46,356 bases of DNA from assembly GCA_021413845.1 (NCBI GenBank), contig JAIOPP010000052.1, positions 1 through 46,356 on the forward strand. The letters run 5' to 3'. This document shows positions 1 through 7,631 of the stretch, in pieces (position 1 is the stretch's first letter; every line of letters starts with the position of its first letter). The translations under genes and the position numbers were made by a program. This DNA comes from Planctomycetia bacterium (lineage in GTDB: Bacteria; Planctomycetota; Planctomycetia; Pirellulales; PNKZ01). The notes below the pieces were generated by a model. The model had not been told where the DNA came from. It made no database searches and saw nothing but the letters and a program-made list of their open reading frames with translations.

Positions 1-247
1 GAGCCGCTTTGGCGCTCTGCACCTGAGCCCGCATCAATTCGCCGGTCGGGTCCGTCACCGTGTGCATCCGCAACACGCCGTTCGCATCCACGATCACGCC
101 AGCAGCGGCTCGTTGTTGCCCTCCACCACCAGGCGGTGGATCGGGGGGCACTTGTTGGCCGAAGACGCCCGACGAAGAAGCCGCGACGATCGCGAGGCCC
201 GAAAGCAAGAGCGCGAGGCCGTGAACCGGATTGCGTCGTGAAAGCAT
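1..247 (-). CDS. Secreted planctomycete protein, N-terminal part (DUF1598-like)
   Basis: The first 82 codons of a minus-strand gene run off the left edge of the window. The ATG complement is at 245-247. Residues 1-30 form a signal peptide: basic MLSRRNP, a hydrophobic LALLLSGLAIVAA core, then a small-residue region. A Pro/Gly/Gln-rich linker follows, then AGVIVDANGVLRMHTVTDPT, which resembles the start of the DUF1598 proteins of planctomycetes. The export signal is seen directly; the family call is recognition from memory. Function is unknown. The protein continues outside the window, so length and domain content cannot be judged. Confidence 0.6.
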   Translation of the reverse strand, partial: MLSRRNPVHGLALLLSGLAIVAASSSGVFGQQVPPDPPPGGGGQQRAAAGVIVDANGVLRMHTVTDPTGELMRAQVQSAKAA

Positions 248-649
248 GAACAGAATTCTCCGCTACCGTTGATTCCGAGTCGCCCGGCAGCCGCAGTTCG
301 AAGGAACCCACGGCACGCTCGGACGACGATTGACGAACTAGCAATAGGAAATGGGGCCTATGACGGCCGATCGAAACGAGAGTTTGCAATAACGCTCCGC
401 GCAGGGAGGATCGAAGTGCGGCGGCTGCCGTTTTCCGATCACTGCGCGGTATCCCTCATTCTTACCTCTGATTCTAAGTAGGAAAGATAGGTAATTCAAG
501 GAAAAGAGACGGGTTCGACCTTCGCAACCCTGAATCGGCCGGAGAATCGGCGAAAACGGGACGATTTTAAGAGCTATGAAGGTTAAATCGGTTGGAACGG
601 CCTCGTTTCGTGACCATCGCAGCTCTTTAATTCTCTCTGGTCTGCTCCC
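248..649. other. Intergenic region between secreted-protein gene and dnaE
   Basis: A roughly 400-bp spacer between the start of the secreted-protein gene and the 3' end of dnaE. It must hold the promoter of the left-hand gene. It is less G+C rich around 465-520. A 70-codon plus-strand frame at 269-481 has no ribosome-binding site and no recognisable protein character, so I do not call it. I see no RNA gene or strong terminator. Confidence 0.5.
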
Positions 650-2830
650 CTACTCTCGCTGCCCGCCCCCTTTGGCTCCCGCCCACTGTGGTCGCTGCTG
701 TGGGGTCGGTTTGAATTCGGCGGTCATGACCCGCAGGCTTCCTTCGCCGAGAAAGTCGACCACGCGCCGCTGCATCTCGGGAACGAAGGCGACGCGCACG
801 CCGTCGCTACCGCACACGACGCGCGAACGGTCGGCCAGCGTCAACACGAGTTGCACTTCGCAGTTGCCCGGGTAGCCGCGCAGGATCTCGAAGAGCCCCT
901 GTAAGCCTTTCTCGCCGTGCTTCGTTTCGTCGACTTTGACGATCACTCCTTTCGTGAACCGCGAGGCGAGCGCATCGAGCGGGATCACTTCATTCACGAT
1001 GAAGTTCGCTTCTTCGCTGCCGGGCCGTTTGTCGATCACGCCGCGCAGCGCCACGATGCGATCCGCTTCCACATGCTGACCATGCTTGGCATAGTCTTCC
1101 GGCCACAGGATGCAACGCATGATCCCTTGCATGTCTTCCAAGTCCCACATCGCGTACTTGGTGTTTACCTGGCCGGGGCGAGGGTTCTTCGTATGCGACA
1201 TCTTAATCGCCGCGATCATGCCGCCGAGCAGCACTTCGGTGCGGTGCGGCAAGGCGGTCGCTTCGATATTGGTGTGCGTGCAATAGGTCTTGAGCGTCGC
1301 TTCGTGTTCGGCCAAGGGATGGCTGGTGAGATAGAAGCCGAGCGTTTCTTTCTCGGCCGCCATCTCTTGGCGCTGGTCCCAATCGGGAACGATCGGCAAG
1401 TTCGTATGCGCTGCGCCGCCGGCCGTCGGGGTCGGTTCGTCGTCGTCGTCGAAAAGGCCTTTCTGCCCGCGCTTCTTGTCGGCCAAGACCGAAGCGGCCG
1501 ATTGCAAGGCCTTGTCGAGCACCGCGGTCCACTGGGCGCGCGTACCGCCGAGCTTGTCGAACGCACCGGCTTTAATGAGCGATTCGATCGCCGTGCGGTT
1601 CACGGTCGAAGAATCGAGTCGGGCACAGAAGTCGAAAAGATCGCGATACGGGCCGTTGAGCTTTCGTTCTTCGGCGAGCGAGGTGGCCGCGCTGCCGCCG
1701 CAACCGCGAATGGCCGAGAGCCCGAAGATGATCTTCCCTTCGCGCACGGTGAAGTCGGCCGCCCCTTCGTTCACATCCGGAGGGACGACGGTGATGTTCA
1801 TGCGGCGGCAATCTTCCAGATGCTCGACGAGCGAGTCTTTCTTCTTGAAGTTGCGTCCCTCGATGTCGCCGCAGAGCAGGGCGGCCATAAACTCGACCGG
1901 GTAGTGGGCCTTGAGGTAGGCCGTCATGTAGGCGATCAGCGCGTAGGCGGTCGAATGGCTTTTGTTGAAGCCGTAGCCGGCGAACTTCTCGATCATGCCG
2001 AACAGGTTTTCCGCCTGCGCTTTGGTCAGTCCTTTGTCGGTCGCTCCGGCGATGAACTCGTTGCGGAACTTCGCGATCATCTCCAACTTTTTCTTGCTGA
2101 TCGCTTTAATGCAGGTGTACGCGCTGGAGAGCTCGATGTTCCCCAAGCGGTTCAAAATCCGCATCACCTGCTCTTGATAGACCATCACGCCGTGCGTTTC
2201 TTCGAGCACTTCCTTCATCACGGGATGCAGGTATTCGGCCGGCTTGCGACCGTGCTTCACCTCGATGTAGTCGTCGACCATGCCCCCTTCCAGCGGACCG
2301 GGACGATAGAGCGCATTCGTCGCGATGATGTCGCGGAAATGGTCCGGCTTCATCCGCTGCAAGAGATCGCGAATGCCGCCGCTTTCGAGTTGAAACACCC
2401 CTTTGGTTTCGCCGCGGCACAGCAAGTCGTACGACGGTTGGTCGTCGAGCGGAAACTTATAAGGGTCGATCCGCACACCGGTCGATTGCTCGATCAGGTC
2501 GACTGCCCGCGCTAGCACCGTGAGGTTGCGCAGACCCAAGAAGTCCATCTTCAACAGACCGGCTTTTTCGACGTCGCCCATGGCCCATTGCGTGATGATT
2601 TCGTCTTTCCCTTGCACGTGCTGCAAAGGAACGTATTCAATCAGCGGCGAGTCGGCGATCACGACCGCCGCGGCATGCGTGCCGACGTTGCGCGCCAGAC
2701 CCTCGATCTTCATGGCGAAGTCGTAGAGCTCGCGCGTGCGCGGATTCTGATCGTAATTGCGCTTCAGATCGTCGCTCTTCTGCAGAGCTTCTTCGAGCGA
2801 GATCCCGAGCTCTTCGGGCACCATCGCCAC
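650..2830 (-). CDS. dnaE: DNA polymerase III alpha subunit, C-terminal part (split by frameshift)
   Basis: This frame carries the rest of the replicative polymerase. In-frame sequence homologous to DnaE continues upstream of the first ATG (2830) to about 2935, reading NVAQIGTFGTLAARAAIRDVG, so the ATG is not a true start. It holds the third palm aspartate in GDVEKAGLLKMDFLGLRNLT, the fingers and little-finger region (GVFQLESGGIRDLLQRMKPD), the helix-hairpin-helix-like region (GFNKSHSTAYALIAYMTAYL) and the C-terminal OB fold. With the upstream half (2859-4229) the total is near 1,190 residues, normal for DnaE. The break is a missing stretch of about 14 nt near 2935-2940. It is either a real lesion or an assembly error; for an essential gene the latter is likelier unless a second dnaE exists. 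Confidence 0.93.
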   Translation of the reverse strand: MAMVPEELGISLEEALQKSDDLKRNYDQNPRTRELYDFAMKIEGLARNVGTHAAAVVIADSPLIEYVPLQHVQGKDEIITQWAMGDVEKAGLLKMDFLGLRNLTVLARAVDLIEQSTGVRIDPYKFPLDDQPSYDLLCRGETKGVFQLESGGIRDLLQRMKPDHFRDIIATNALYRPGPLEGGMVDDYIEVKHGRKPAEYLHPVMKEVLEETHGVMVYQEQVMRILNRLGNIELSSAYTCIKAISKKKLEMIAKFRNEFIAGATDKGLTKAQAENLFGMIEKFAGYGFNKSHSTAYALIAYMTAYLKAHYPVEFMAALLCGDIEGRNFKKKDSLVEHLEDCRRMNITVVPPDVNEGAADFTVREGKIIFGLSAIRGCGGSAATSLAEERKLNGPYRDLFDFCARLDSSTVNRTAIESLIKAGAFDKLGGTRAQWTAVLDKALQSAASVLADKKRGQKGLFDDDDEPTPTAGGAAHTNLPIVPDWDQRQEMAAEKETLGFYLTSHPLAEHEATLKTYCTHTNIEATALPHRTEVLLGGMIAAIKMSHTKNPRPGQVNTKYAMWDLEDMQGIMRCILWPEDYAKHGQHVEADRIVALRGVIDKRPGSEEANFIVNEVIPLDALASRFTKGVIVKVDETKHGEKGLQGLFEILRGYPGNCEVQLVLTLADRSRVVCGSDGVRVAFVPEMQRRVVDFLGEGSLRVMTAEFKPTPQQRPQWAGAKGGGQRE

Positions 2831-2858
2831 TAAGGCGTCGACTTCCGGAATCGTCCAA

Positions 2859-4229
2859 CTAAGCGTGCGGCCGACGTCGCGAATCGCGGCCCGAGCGGCC
2901 AGCGTGCCGAAGGTGCCGATCTGAGCGACGTTCGCCGAGCACGTAGTTGATGACGTCGACGCGGCGATCTTTGCAGAAGTCGATGTCGATATCGGGCGCT
3001 TCTTTGCGATTCTCGTCGAGAAAGCGCTCGAAGAGCAGATCGTACTTCAATGGACAGACGTGGCTCAGCTTCAGCGCAAACGCCACGATCGACCCGACGC
3101 CGGAACCGCGCGCCGAGCACGGAATGTTGTTCTCGACGGCGAAGAGCACGAAGTCCCACACGACGAGGAAGTAGTTCGCGAAGCCGAGCTTATTGATGCA
3201 ATGCAGCTCGCGATCGAGTCGGTCTAAGACGACTTGCGCGAGCGTGCCGTCTGCGGCCCACATTTCGGGCACGTCGGCATAGCGTTCCTTCAAGCCGTCG
3301 ATGCACAGCTTGTATAAGAAGTCGGGAGCCGTCGTCTCGGCCGGGATCGGCAGAGTCGGGAAGTATCGCTTGCCGAGATCGAGATTGATATCGCAGGTGT
3401 TCGCGATCTCTTGGCTGCGAGCAACGGCGTCTTCCAGGCCCGGAAACGCGGCGTACATCTCATCGGGAGCGCGCAGGTAGAACTCGTTCCCTTCCATCTT
3501 CATGCGCTTCGTGTCGGTGCGGAACTTCCCCATGTTGATGCAGAGCAGCACGTCTTGCGCTTCGGCATCTTCACGGTCGACGTAGTGTGCATCGCTGGTG
3601 GCGACGAGCGGAATGCCGGTGCGCTTCGCGACTTCGACCGTAGCTTCCAGCGCCCAACGTTGGATATCGACGCTGTTGTTTTGAATCTCCAGAAAGTAGC
3701 GATCGCCGAAGATATCGCTGAACCACGTCGCGATGTTGCGCGCGGCTTCCCAATCGGGCTCACCGCCGCCGGTCCTGAGGAGCGTCTTGCTGAGCTCTCC
3801 CGAGACGCAGCCGGAAAGGCAGATGATCCCTTCGCTATGATCTTTGAGCAGTTCCTTGTCGATGCGCGGCTTGCGATAAAAGCCTTCGAGATAGGCGTGC
3901 GACGCCATCTTGATGAGGTTCTTGAAGCCGGTCCGATTCTGCGCGAGGAGCGTGAGATGGTAGCTCGCCTCTTGATCGCCGGTGGGAGCTTCTTTGTGAT
4001 GTCGGCTTCCCGGCGCGATGTAGGCTTCGTAGCCGATGATCGGGTTGATCCCTTCGGCCTTCGCCTTCTGATAGAACTCGAGCGCGCCGTAGAGGTTGCC
4101 GTGGTCGGTGAGCGCGAGCGAGTTCATGCCCGTCCGCTTCGCCTTGGCGATGAGTCCTTCGATCGAGCTGGCACCGTCGAGCAAGCTGAAGTGGCTATGA
4201 CAGTGCAAGTGCGTGAACGGACGGCTCAT
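2859..4229 (-). CDS. dnaE: DNA polymerase III alpha subunit, N-terminal part (split by frameshift)
   Basis: N-terminal half of the replicative DNA polymerase. It begins with the PHP domain (HLHCHSHFSLLDG, then LALTDHGNLYGALEF). The palm follows with ARGSGVGSIVAFAL and the catalytic pair in EAPDIDIDFCKDRR near residues 415-425. DnaE homology ends at VINYV. The next 30 or so residues (GERRSDRHLRHAGR...) are out of frame and run to a stop at 2859. The correct frame resumes about 7 nt after VINYV, where the family normally has about seven residues, so roughly 14 nt are missing. No intein motifs flank the break. The upstream spacer 4230-4372 separates it from the FHA gene. Confidence 0.94.
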   Translation of the reverse strand: MSRPFTHLHCHSHFSLLDGASSIEGLIAKAKRTGMNSLALTDHGNLYGALEFYQKAKAEGINPIIGYEAYIAPGSRHHKEAPTGDQEASYHLTLLAQNRTGFKNLIKMASHAYLEGFYRKPRIDKELLKDHSEGIICLSGCVSGELSKTLLRTGGGEPDWEAARNIATWFSDIFGDRYFLEIQNNSVDIQRWALEATVEVAKRTGIPLVATSDAHYVDREDAEAQDVLLCINMGKFRTDTKRMKMEGNEFYLRAPDEMYAAFPGLEDAVARSQEIANTCDINLDLGKRYFPTLPIPAETTAPDFLYKLCIDGLKERYADVPEMWAADGTLAQVVLDRLDRELHCINKLGFANYFLVVWDFVLFAVENNIPCSARGSGVGSIVAFALKLSHVCPLKYDLLFERFLDENRKEAPDIDIDFCKDRRVDVINYVLGERRSDRHLRHAGRSGRDSRRRPHA

Positions 4230-4372
4230 GCGAATCCTCTCGCTTATTCAGGCCCATCCCGGGGAAGTGTCGCGAGGGGATGAGAGCAACGAATTTTATC
4301 GTTACGGGCCGATAAAACCAACCAGTCGATTTCCGCCGTGCGAACGACTTGCGCGAAAAAACACGCGACGCT

Positions 4373-5071
4373 TTACGACGGTTCTTTCGGCTCGGCGACG
4401 GTGCGCACGTATTCCGCGAGCCGCCATTGCAGATCGACTAGGTTCTGCCAATTCGGCTCGTCGACGATCACGCGCTTCTGCTGCGGTTCGGCTTTCATGC
4501 CGGCCAGCACTTCGCGGAGTCGGACGTGGCAGAACTCGAGCACTTCGCAAAGCTGTGCCGCTTGCAACGGCGAGAGCTTGCCCGGCAGCGCCGGCGGGAT
4601 CTTGATCTTGCGTTCGGCCGCTTCGTGCAGTCGGTCGGCCCAATTGCTTTCGAAGTCGGCGCTCGCTTCGGCGGCGTGGCGTCGGAGTTCTTCCGGCACC
4701 AGCGTCGGGCTGTTCGGATTGTCGCCGACTTGCATCCCGATCAACCGCTCGGCGATTTCCTCACGCGAACCGAACAACAGCACCGAACGTCCGACCGAGA
4801 TGATGTCGCCGAAGCGCAGGATGCGGAGCGAGGCGTCTTCGCCGTTGACCTTCGTGCCGTTGGTGCTGTCTAGGTCGGTCAGCACGTGCTGCTGCTGGTC
4901 TTCTTGGATCTTCAAGTGGTAGCGGCTGATCCGCTCGTCGTTGAGCTGAACGACGTTCCCCTCTTCCCGGCCGATGGTCACGGGAGTCGGAATGCCCTGG
5001 AAGATACGGCCGCGATCCGCGCCGTCGAGCACTCGCAGTGTGATCATCGCCATCGAAGGTTTAGCAGGCAA
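4373..5071 (-). CDS. FHA-domain protein
   Basis: A 232-aa (or shorter) cytoplasmic protein with an N-terminal forkhead-associated phosphothreonine-binding domain. Hallmarks appear in order: TIGREEGN, ISRYHLKI and DLDSTNGTKVNG, spanning about residues 10-105. The C-terminal half is predicted helical (LQAAQLCEVLEFCHVRLREVL) and has no family I recognise. ATGs at 5071, 5053 and 5047 are all possible; the FHA strand starts at MITLRVLDG, so the 5053 or 5047 start is as plausible as 5071. It probably reads threonine phosphorylation by Ser/Thr kinases, which are abundant in planctomycetes. It lies directly upstream of dnaE with a 143-bp gap, in the same orientation. Confidence 0.85.
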   Translation of the reverse strand: MPAKPSMAMITLRVLDGADRGRIFQGIPTPVTIGREEGNVVQLNDERISRYHLKIQEDQQQHVLTDLDSTNGTKVNGEDASLRILRFGDIISVGRSVLLFGSREEIAERLIGMQVGDNPNSPTLVPEELRRHAAEASADFESNWADRLHEAAERKIKIPPALPGKLSPLQAAQLCEVLEFCHVRLREVLAGMKAEPQQKRVIVDEPNWQNLVDLQWRLAEYVRTVAEPKEPS

Positions 5072-5259
5072 TGCACACCGGAAAGTCGTAGATGATCCGC
5101 AGTTCCAACCTAACTGCGCTTATAACATGCGACGGAAACCCGGGTCAAGCAGCGGTTTAAGTCGCGGCTTTCTTTTCGCTGCCGAGTTGCTCCGCGACAG
5201 GCTTGAAGCCCTCGCCTCGCTTGCGGGACATTCCGGAAAACCTTATCCTCACGAGGCAT

Positions 5260-5333
5260 GCACCCGTGGCGCAATTGGATAGCGCATCGGTCTTCGGAAC
5301 CGAGGGTTGGGGGTTCAAATCCCTCCGGGTGTA
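5260..5333 (+). tRNA. tRNA-Arg (anticodon TCG), prophage attachment gene
   Basis: A 74-nt cloverleaf. Acceptor GCACCCG pairs with CGGGTGT (G1-T72 wobble); the D arm is GCGC-aattggata-GCGC; the anticodon stem TCGGT/ACCGA has loop CTTCGGA, so the anticodon is TCG (codon CGA). The T stem GGGGG/CCCTC has loop TTCAAAT; discriminator is A and no CCA is encoded. After integration the 3' part from the anticodon arm onward comes from the phage. The displaced host 3' part at 41571-41617 has a different T stem (ACAGG/CCTGT), so the phage carries a functional but diverged substitute. Confidence 0.93.
5287..5308. other. attL core
   Basis: 22 bp identical to 41571-41592, covering the anticodon stem-loop and the start of the variable loop of tRNA-Arg. 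Left of it is host DNA, right of it phage DNA. Anticodon-arm cores are typical of tyrosine integrases. Confidence 0.88.
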
Positions 5334-5389
5334 TTTCGCGGCGAGGCTTTCGGCGTCGGAACTTACGACGTTCGGCCGTTTCGTCGCTC

Positions 5390-5408
5390 TCGGTCCGCTG
5401 GACCGAGG
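5390..5408. repeat. Hairpin with the same stem as the att core
   Basis: TCGGTCCGCTGGACCGAGG is a 19-bp hairpin with the same stem and spacing as the first 19 bp of the att core, but a different loop. It lies 82 bp beyond attL inside the prophage. It could be an integrase or excisionase arm site, or a transcription-stopping hairpin. Confidence 0.45.
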
Positions 5409-5551
5409 CACCTTTGACGGGATGGGGACGGGTCGTGCGACGGCGAGTCGGTTAGCCCGACATTCTTTGCAAGAACGCCTTGTGAATACTTAGCAGCGCC
5501 TTCGCACGGCCCTTCTCCGTCTCGTCGACCTAGAGCGACGGAGTTCTGTGC

Positions 5552-5734
5552 GTGGCAAAGAAAAAAAAGAAGAAGGCGGCGCCTTTGAATCAGGATCCAA
5601 TTTTGCAGCTCAAGCGAGACGTCAAACTACACAAGAAGATCCTGATCAACCTCACCTCCGCAATAAACTCCATCTCTAGCAAAGTTGGAATGAAGATGAA
5701 GCTCAGCGACGGATTCAAGAACCGAAACGCTTAA
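5552..5734 (+). CDS. Small lysine-rich phage protein
   Basis: A 60-aa protein starting at GTG 5552, with GACGGAG about 8 nt upstream. The N terminus is strongly basic (six consecutive lysines at residues 3-8) and the rest is probably helical (LKRDVKLHKKILINLTSAINS). I do not recognise a family. Its charge suggests nucleic-acid binding. It is the first gene inside attL, where many phages place excisionase-type proteins; that is only a positional hint. The hairpin at 5742-5764 follows its stop directly. Confidence 0.55.
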   Translation: MAKKKKKKAAPLNQDPILQLKRDVKLHKKILINLTSAINSISSKVGMKMKLSDGFKNRNA

Positions 5735-5741
5735 TCGACCT

Positions 5742-5764
5742 TCGGTCTCCGTGACCGAGGGTTA
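5742..5764. repeat. Degenerate copy of att core / hairpin
   Basis: This differs from the attR core and its next base at only three positions, all in the loop. It again forms the TCGGT/ACCGA stem, with loop CTCCGTG, which would be an Arg CCG anticodon loop. It starts 8 nt after the stop of the 60-aa gene, so it may also act as a terminator, though no T tract follows. Confidence 0.5.
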
Positions 5765-5802
5765 GTGCTTGAGTTAACTAGGCAAGCAGGGAAGGGCTTT
5801 CG

Positions 5803-6141
5803 ATGAGCGCTGCGTTTGACGATTACGTTTCGGCGGTTGAACGGTTTGAGCGAGTTCAACTCCGAATCGCTGAACTCGACAAAGTGCTGCAACGCGCTCA
5901 GACCGTGCTGAAGCGTCCGGGTGACTCGCTGGTCTCGAACATCGACGGCTATTCGTTCGGCGAAGCCCCGCTGCTGCCAAACTCGCCCGCTCTCGACGCT
6001 CGCGCTTGGCCGAAGATCGAAGACCTCGCCGCGGCTGTCTCCGGCTATCACACGACCAAGGCAGACGCGAGTCGCGCTTATGACCGGCTCTCCGAAACGG
6101 AACGTTCGCGCGTCAACGTTCCGAATGGGCTCTTCCGTTAG
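5803..6141 (+). CDS. Hypothetical phage protein, 112 aa
   Basis: ATG 5803 is preceded by GGAAGG. The N-terminal half is helical and acidic, coiled-coil-like (VSAVERFERVQLRIAELDKVLQRAQTVL). The C-terminal half contains AWPKIEDLAAAVSGYH. There is no signal peptide or membrane segment and I recognise no family. It ends convergently with the minus-strand gene 6138-6386, overlapping it by 4 bp. Confidence 0.6.
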   Translation: MSAAFDDYVSAVERFERVQLRIAELDKVLQRAQTVLKRPGDSLVSNIDGYSFGEAPLLPNSPALDARAWPKIEDLAAAVSGYHTTKADASRAYDRLSETERSRVNVPNGLFR

Positions 6142-6386
6142 GTTGCTTCGATCGATTGCGGCTTAACGGAAGATTCGTCGGCGAACTTCTTCAGGAGCGC
6201 ATCCGAGGGAAACAACGTGATGTGCTGAACGAGCGGCGATGCATCGAATTTGCAAGTCGCTCGGACGTCTTCGTTGTGCAGCAGGATCGGAGGCGATCGG
6301 CCCGCTGCCTCTCTTGATGTCATCGCGGCTTTCACGAATTCCGCCAACGGCGTGGCGTCAACTTCAAAGCGAATTTCTTTCGGCAT
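6138..6386 (-). CDS. Hypothetical phage protein, 82 aa
   Basis: Minus-strand gene with a good Shine-Dalgarno (CGGAG) about 12 nt upstream of its ATG. The sequence (MPKEIRFEVDATPLAEFVKA...) looks like a small soluble domain and I do not recognise it. With the 48-aa gene at 6531-6677 it forms a short minus-strand pair inside the plus-strand early region. That is the place and orientation in which a lysogeny gene might be expressed, but neither protein has an obvious DNA-binding motif. Confidence 0.6.
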   Translation of the reverse strand: MPKEIRFEVDATPLAEFVKAAMTSREAAGRSPPILLHNEDVRATCKFDASPLVQHITLFPSDALLKKFADESSVKPQSIEAT

Positions 6387-6462
6387 CTTCTAAACTCCGT
6401 TGTCGCTTCATCTCGAGCGCATTCTTTCGCGCACGCTCGCGCACGTCAACGCGAGTAACAAC

Positions 6463-6519
6463 GGGCCGTCGCGAGTCTCACGGTGTAGAACGCCTTGTGT
6501 GTCAGCAGCGCGACGGCCC
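6463..6519. repeat. 11-bp perfect inverted repeat, structured spacer
   Basis: GGGCCGTCGCG (6463-6473) pairs perfectly with CGCGACGGCCC (6509-6519) across a 35-nt loop. It lies between two small minus-strand genes, downstream of 6531-6677 and upstream of 6138-6386. No T tract follows on either strand. It may be a processed or attenuator hairpin, or the core of a small RNA. Confidence 0.5.
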
Positions 6520-6530
6520 GCCGATGGTAT

Positions 6531-6677
6531 CTACGTCGCACGTGGAAACACGCAAGCGCGTTTAATTCTTTTGCAGCGTTCGTAGGCCAGTTGCTCCCCG
6601 AGCGTGCCGGTATGAATCGCTACAGCCGCGCCGCTGTCGCGAAAGAAATGCTTGACAGAATCAAATTCGCGCGGCAT
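6531..6677 (-). CDS. Small phage protein, 48 aa
   Basis: A short minus-strand gene starting at ATG 6677 and ending at TAG 6531. Support comes from a strong ribosome-binding site (GGGGGTGA) 5-12 nt before the ATG and a protein-like sequence (MPREFDSVKHFFRDSGAAVA...) with a basic C-terminal tail containing two cysteines (CKRIKRAC). I recognise no family. It is probably transcribed with 6138-6386, with a structured spacer between them. Confidence 0.45.
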   Translation of the reverse strand: MPREFDSVKHFFRDSGAAVAIHTGTLGEQLAYERCKRIKRACVFPRAT

Positions 6678-6759
6678 AGTCACCCCCGCTAAGTATTCGA
6701 TTCAAGGTGTTCTTCACGGACCTCGGTCCTTTCTGCGGCTCCAATCTTGGGGCCTGGAA

Positions 6760-6816
6760 GGTCGTGGCCGGTGGAAACACCGGCCGGCCTTAACGCCTTG
6801 GGGCTTTTAGCCGACC
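6760..6816. ncRNA. Possible structured RNA with GAAA-capped hairpin
   Basis: In a gene-free stretch (6678-6915), GGCCGGTG-GAAA-CACCGGCC (6766-6785) is a perfect 8-bp stem with a GNRA tetraloop. GGTCG (6760-6764) can pair with CGACC (6812-6816) to close a larger domain. A run of eight T follows at about 6830-6838. A small RNA or a leader of the next gene are both possible; no known RNA family is recognised. Confidence 0.3.
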
Positions 6817-6915
6817 TCACCAGTCCAAGTTTTTTTTGCGCTTGCATCGGCGCGGCCACATCGAGTTACGGCTCGATGTGGTCCGCGTTCGCTGCTGCGC
6901 GGAAAGCGAGCCGCG

Positions 6916-7188
6916 ATGTTGTCCACGAGCGCCGAGTCCGTCGCCGCGCTGCCGAGCGCCCCAGTTCCAACCCAGTTCACCGAGCCCTCGAACGTCGACC
7001 GCGTTCGCAGGGCTCTGGCGTTGGTCGAGGAAGCGCAATCGCTTCTCCGCTACGCCGCTTCCGAGCTTTCGAGCGTGCCGTGGTTCGTCGACGAATACGG
7101 CCACATCTGCCGCCTCGAAGAGAACGTTCACAAGCATTGGAACGATCTCTCGTCTTCGCTCTCTCGTAAGCGGAGCAAGCTCGTATGA
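6916..7188 (+). CDS. Hypothetical phage protein, 90 aa
   Basis: ATG 6916 to TGA 7188, overlapping the next gene by 4 bp (ATGA), so the two are translationally coupled. After a disordered N terminus the sequence is helical (VDRVRRALALVEEAQSLLRY). No membrane segment and no recognised family. Coupling to an XRE-type regulator suggests a role in early regulation, by position only. Confidence 0.6.
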   Translation: MLSTSAESVAALPSAPVPTQFTEPSNVDRVRRALALVEEAQSLLRYAASELSSVPWFVDEYGHICRLEENVHKHWNDLSSSLSRKRSKLV

Positions 7189-7517
7189 AGACGTTCGCCG
7201 ATCGCCTCACCGCCGCGATCGAAGCCACGCGCGAGACGCACAAGGAGCTCGCCCGCGAGACCGATTTGCCGCTCGCGCTCGTCGTCGAATTTTGCAACGG
7301 CACGTCGGAGCCGTCGCCGATTCGTGCCCACCGCATCGCGGATGTGCTGGGCTGCAACCACAACTGGCTGCTGAACGGCTTCGTTTCCGAGGGACGTGAT
7401 TCGACCTTGGTTCGCGAATTGGAACTGGCGTCGTTAAACGCCGCCAACGGCGTCGTCACGCTAGACCGCGACGACTTCCGCCGCATCTACACGCTCGCCT
7501 GCATGAGTATCCGGTAA
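7185..7517 (+). CDS. XRE-family helix-turn-helix regulator (Cro/CI-like)
   Basis: A 110-aa protein. Residues 5-65 match a Cro/CI-type HTH: FADRLTAAIEATRETHKELA, then the turn ETDLPLALVVEFCNG as recognition region, then HRIADVLGCNHNWLLNG, the usual ending of this fold. The C-terminal 45 residues could serve in dimerisation. It lies upstream of the integrase and directly before a pair of CGACGTCG palindromes (7572-7611), a plausible operator. It is the best candidate here for the lysogeny regulator. The start overlaps the previous stop. Confidence 0.75.
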   Translation: MKTFADRLTAAIEATRETHKELARETDLPLALVVEFCNGTSEPSPIRAHRIADVLGCNHNWLLNGFVSEGRDSTLVRELELASLNAANGVVTLDRDDFRRIYTLACMSIR

Positions 7518-7571
7518 CCGATTTGTTTTCGTTCGCGCGACCGGAGGGCCGCGCGGTTTCGCACGGTTCAA

Positions 7572-7611
7572 CGACGTCGATCGGAGGAGTAAAGGAGCGA
7601 CATCGACGTCG
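7572..7611. promoter_or_regulatory. Paired CGACGTCG palindromes, candidate operator
   Basis: CGACGTCGAT (7572-7581) and ATCGACGTCG (7602-7611) form a perfect 10-bp inverted repeat, and each contains the palindrome CGACGTCG, 20 bp apart. They lie in the 114-bp gap between the XRE regulator and the integrase. Two spaced palindromes in such a gap suggest dimer binding. The spacer also holds GGAGGAG and AAGGAG, too far from the integrase ATG at 7632 to be its ribosome-binding site. Confidence 0.4.
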
Positions 7612-7631
7612 GCAAAGTTCGATCTTTCACC

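Noticed and set aside
917-2515. Long open frame antisense to dnaE (532 codons)
   Set aside because: It is a shadow of the DnaE reading frame caused by G+C-rich codon use; composition is Arg/Val/His-rich and there is no ribosome-binding site.
2859-2945. Split-intein explanation for the broken dnaE
   Set aside because: No intein residues flank the break, the halves are adjacent and same-strand, and a simple 14-nt loss explains the pattern.
5157-5411. Minus-strand ORF across tRNA-Arg
   Set aside because: It consists of antisense tRNA translation (YTRRDLNPQPSVPKTDALS) and has no start signal.
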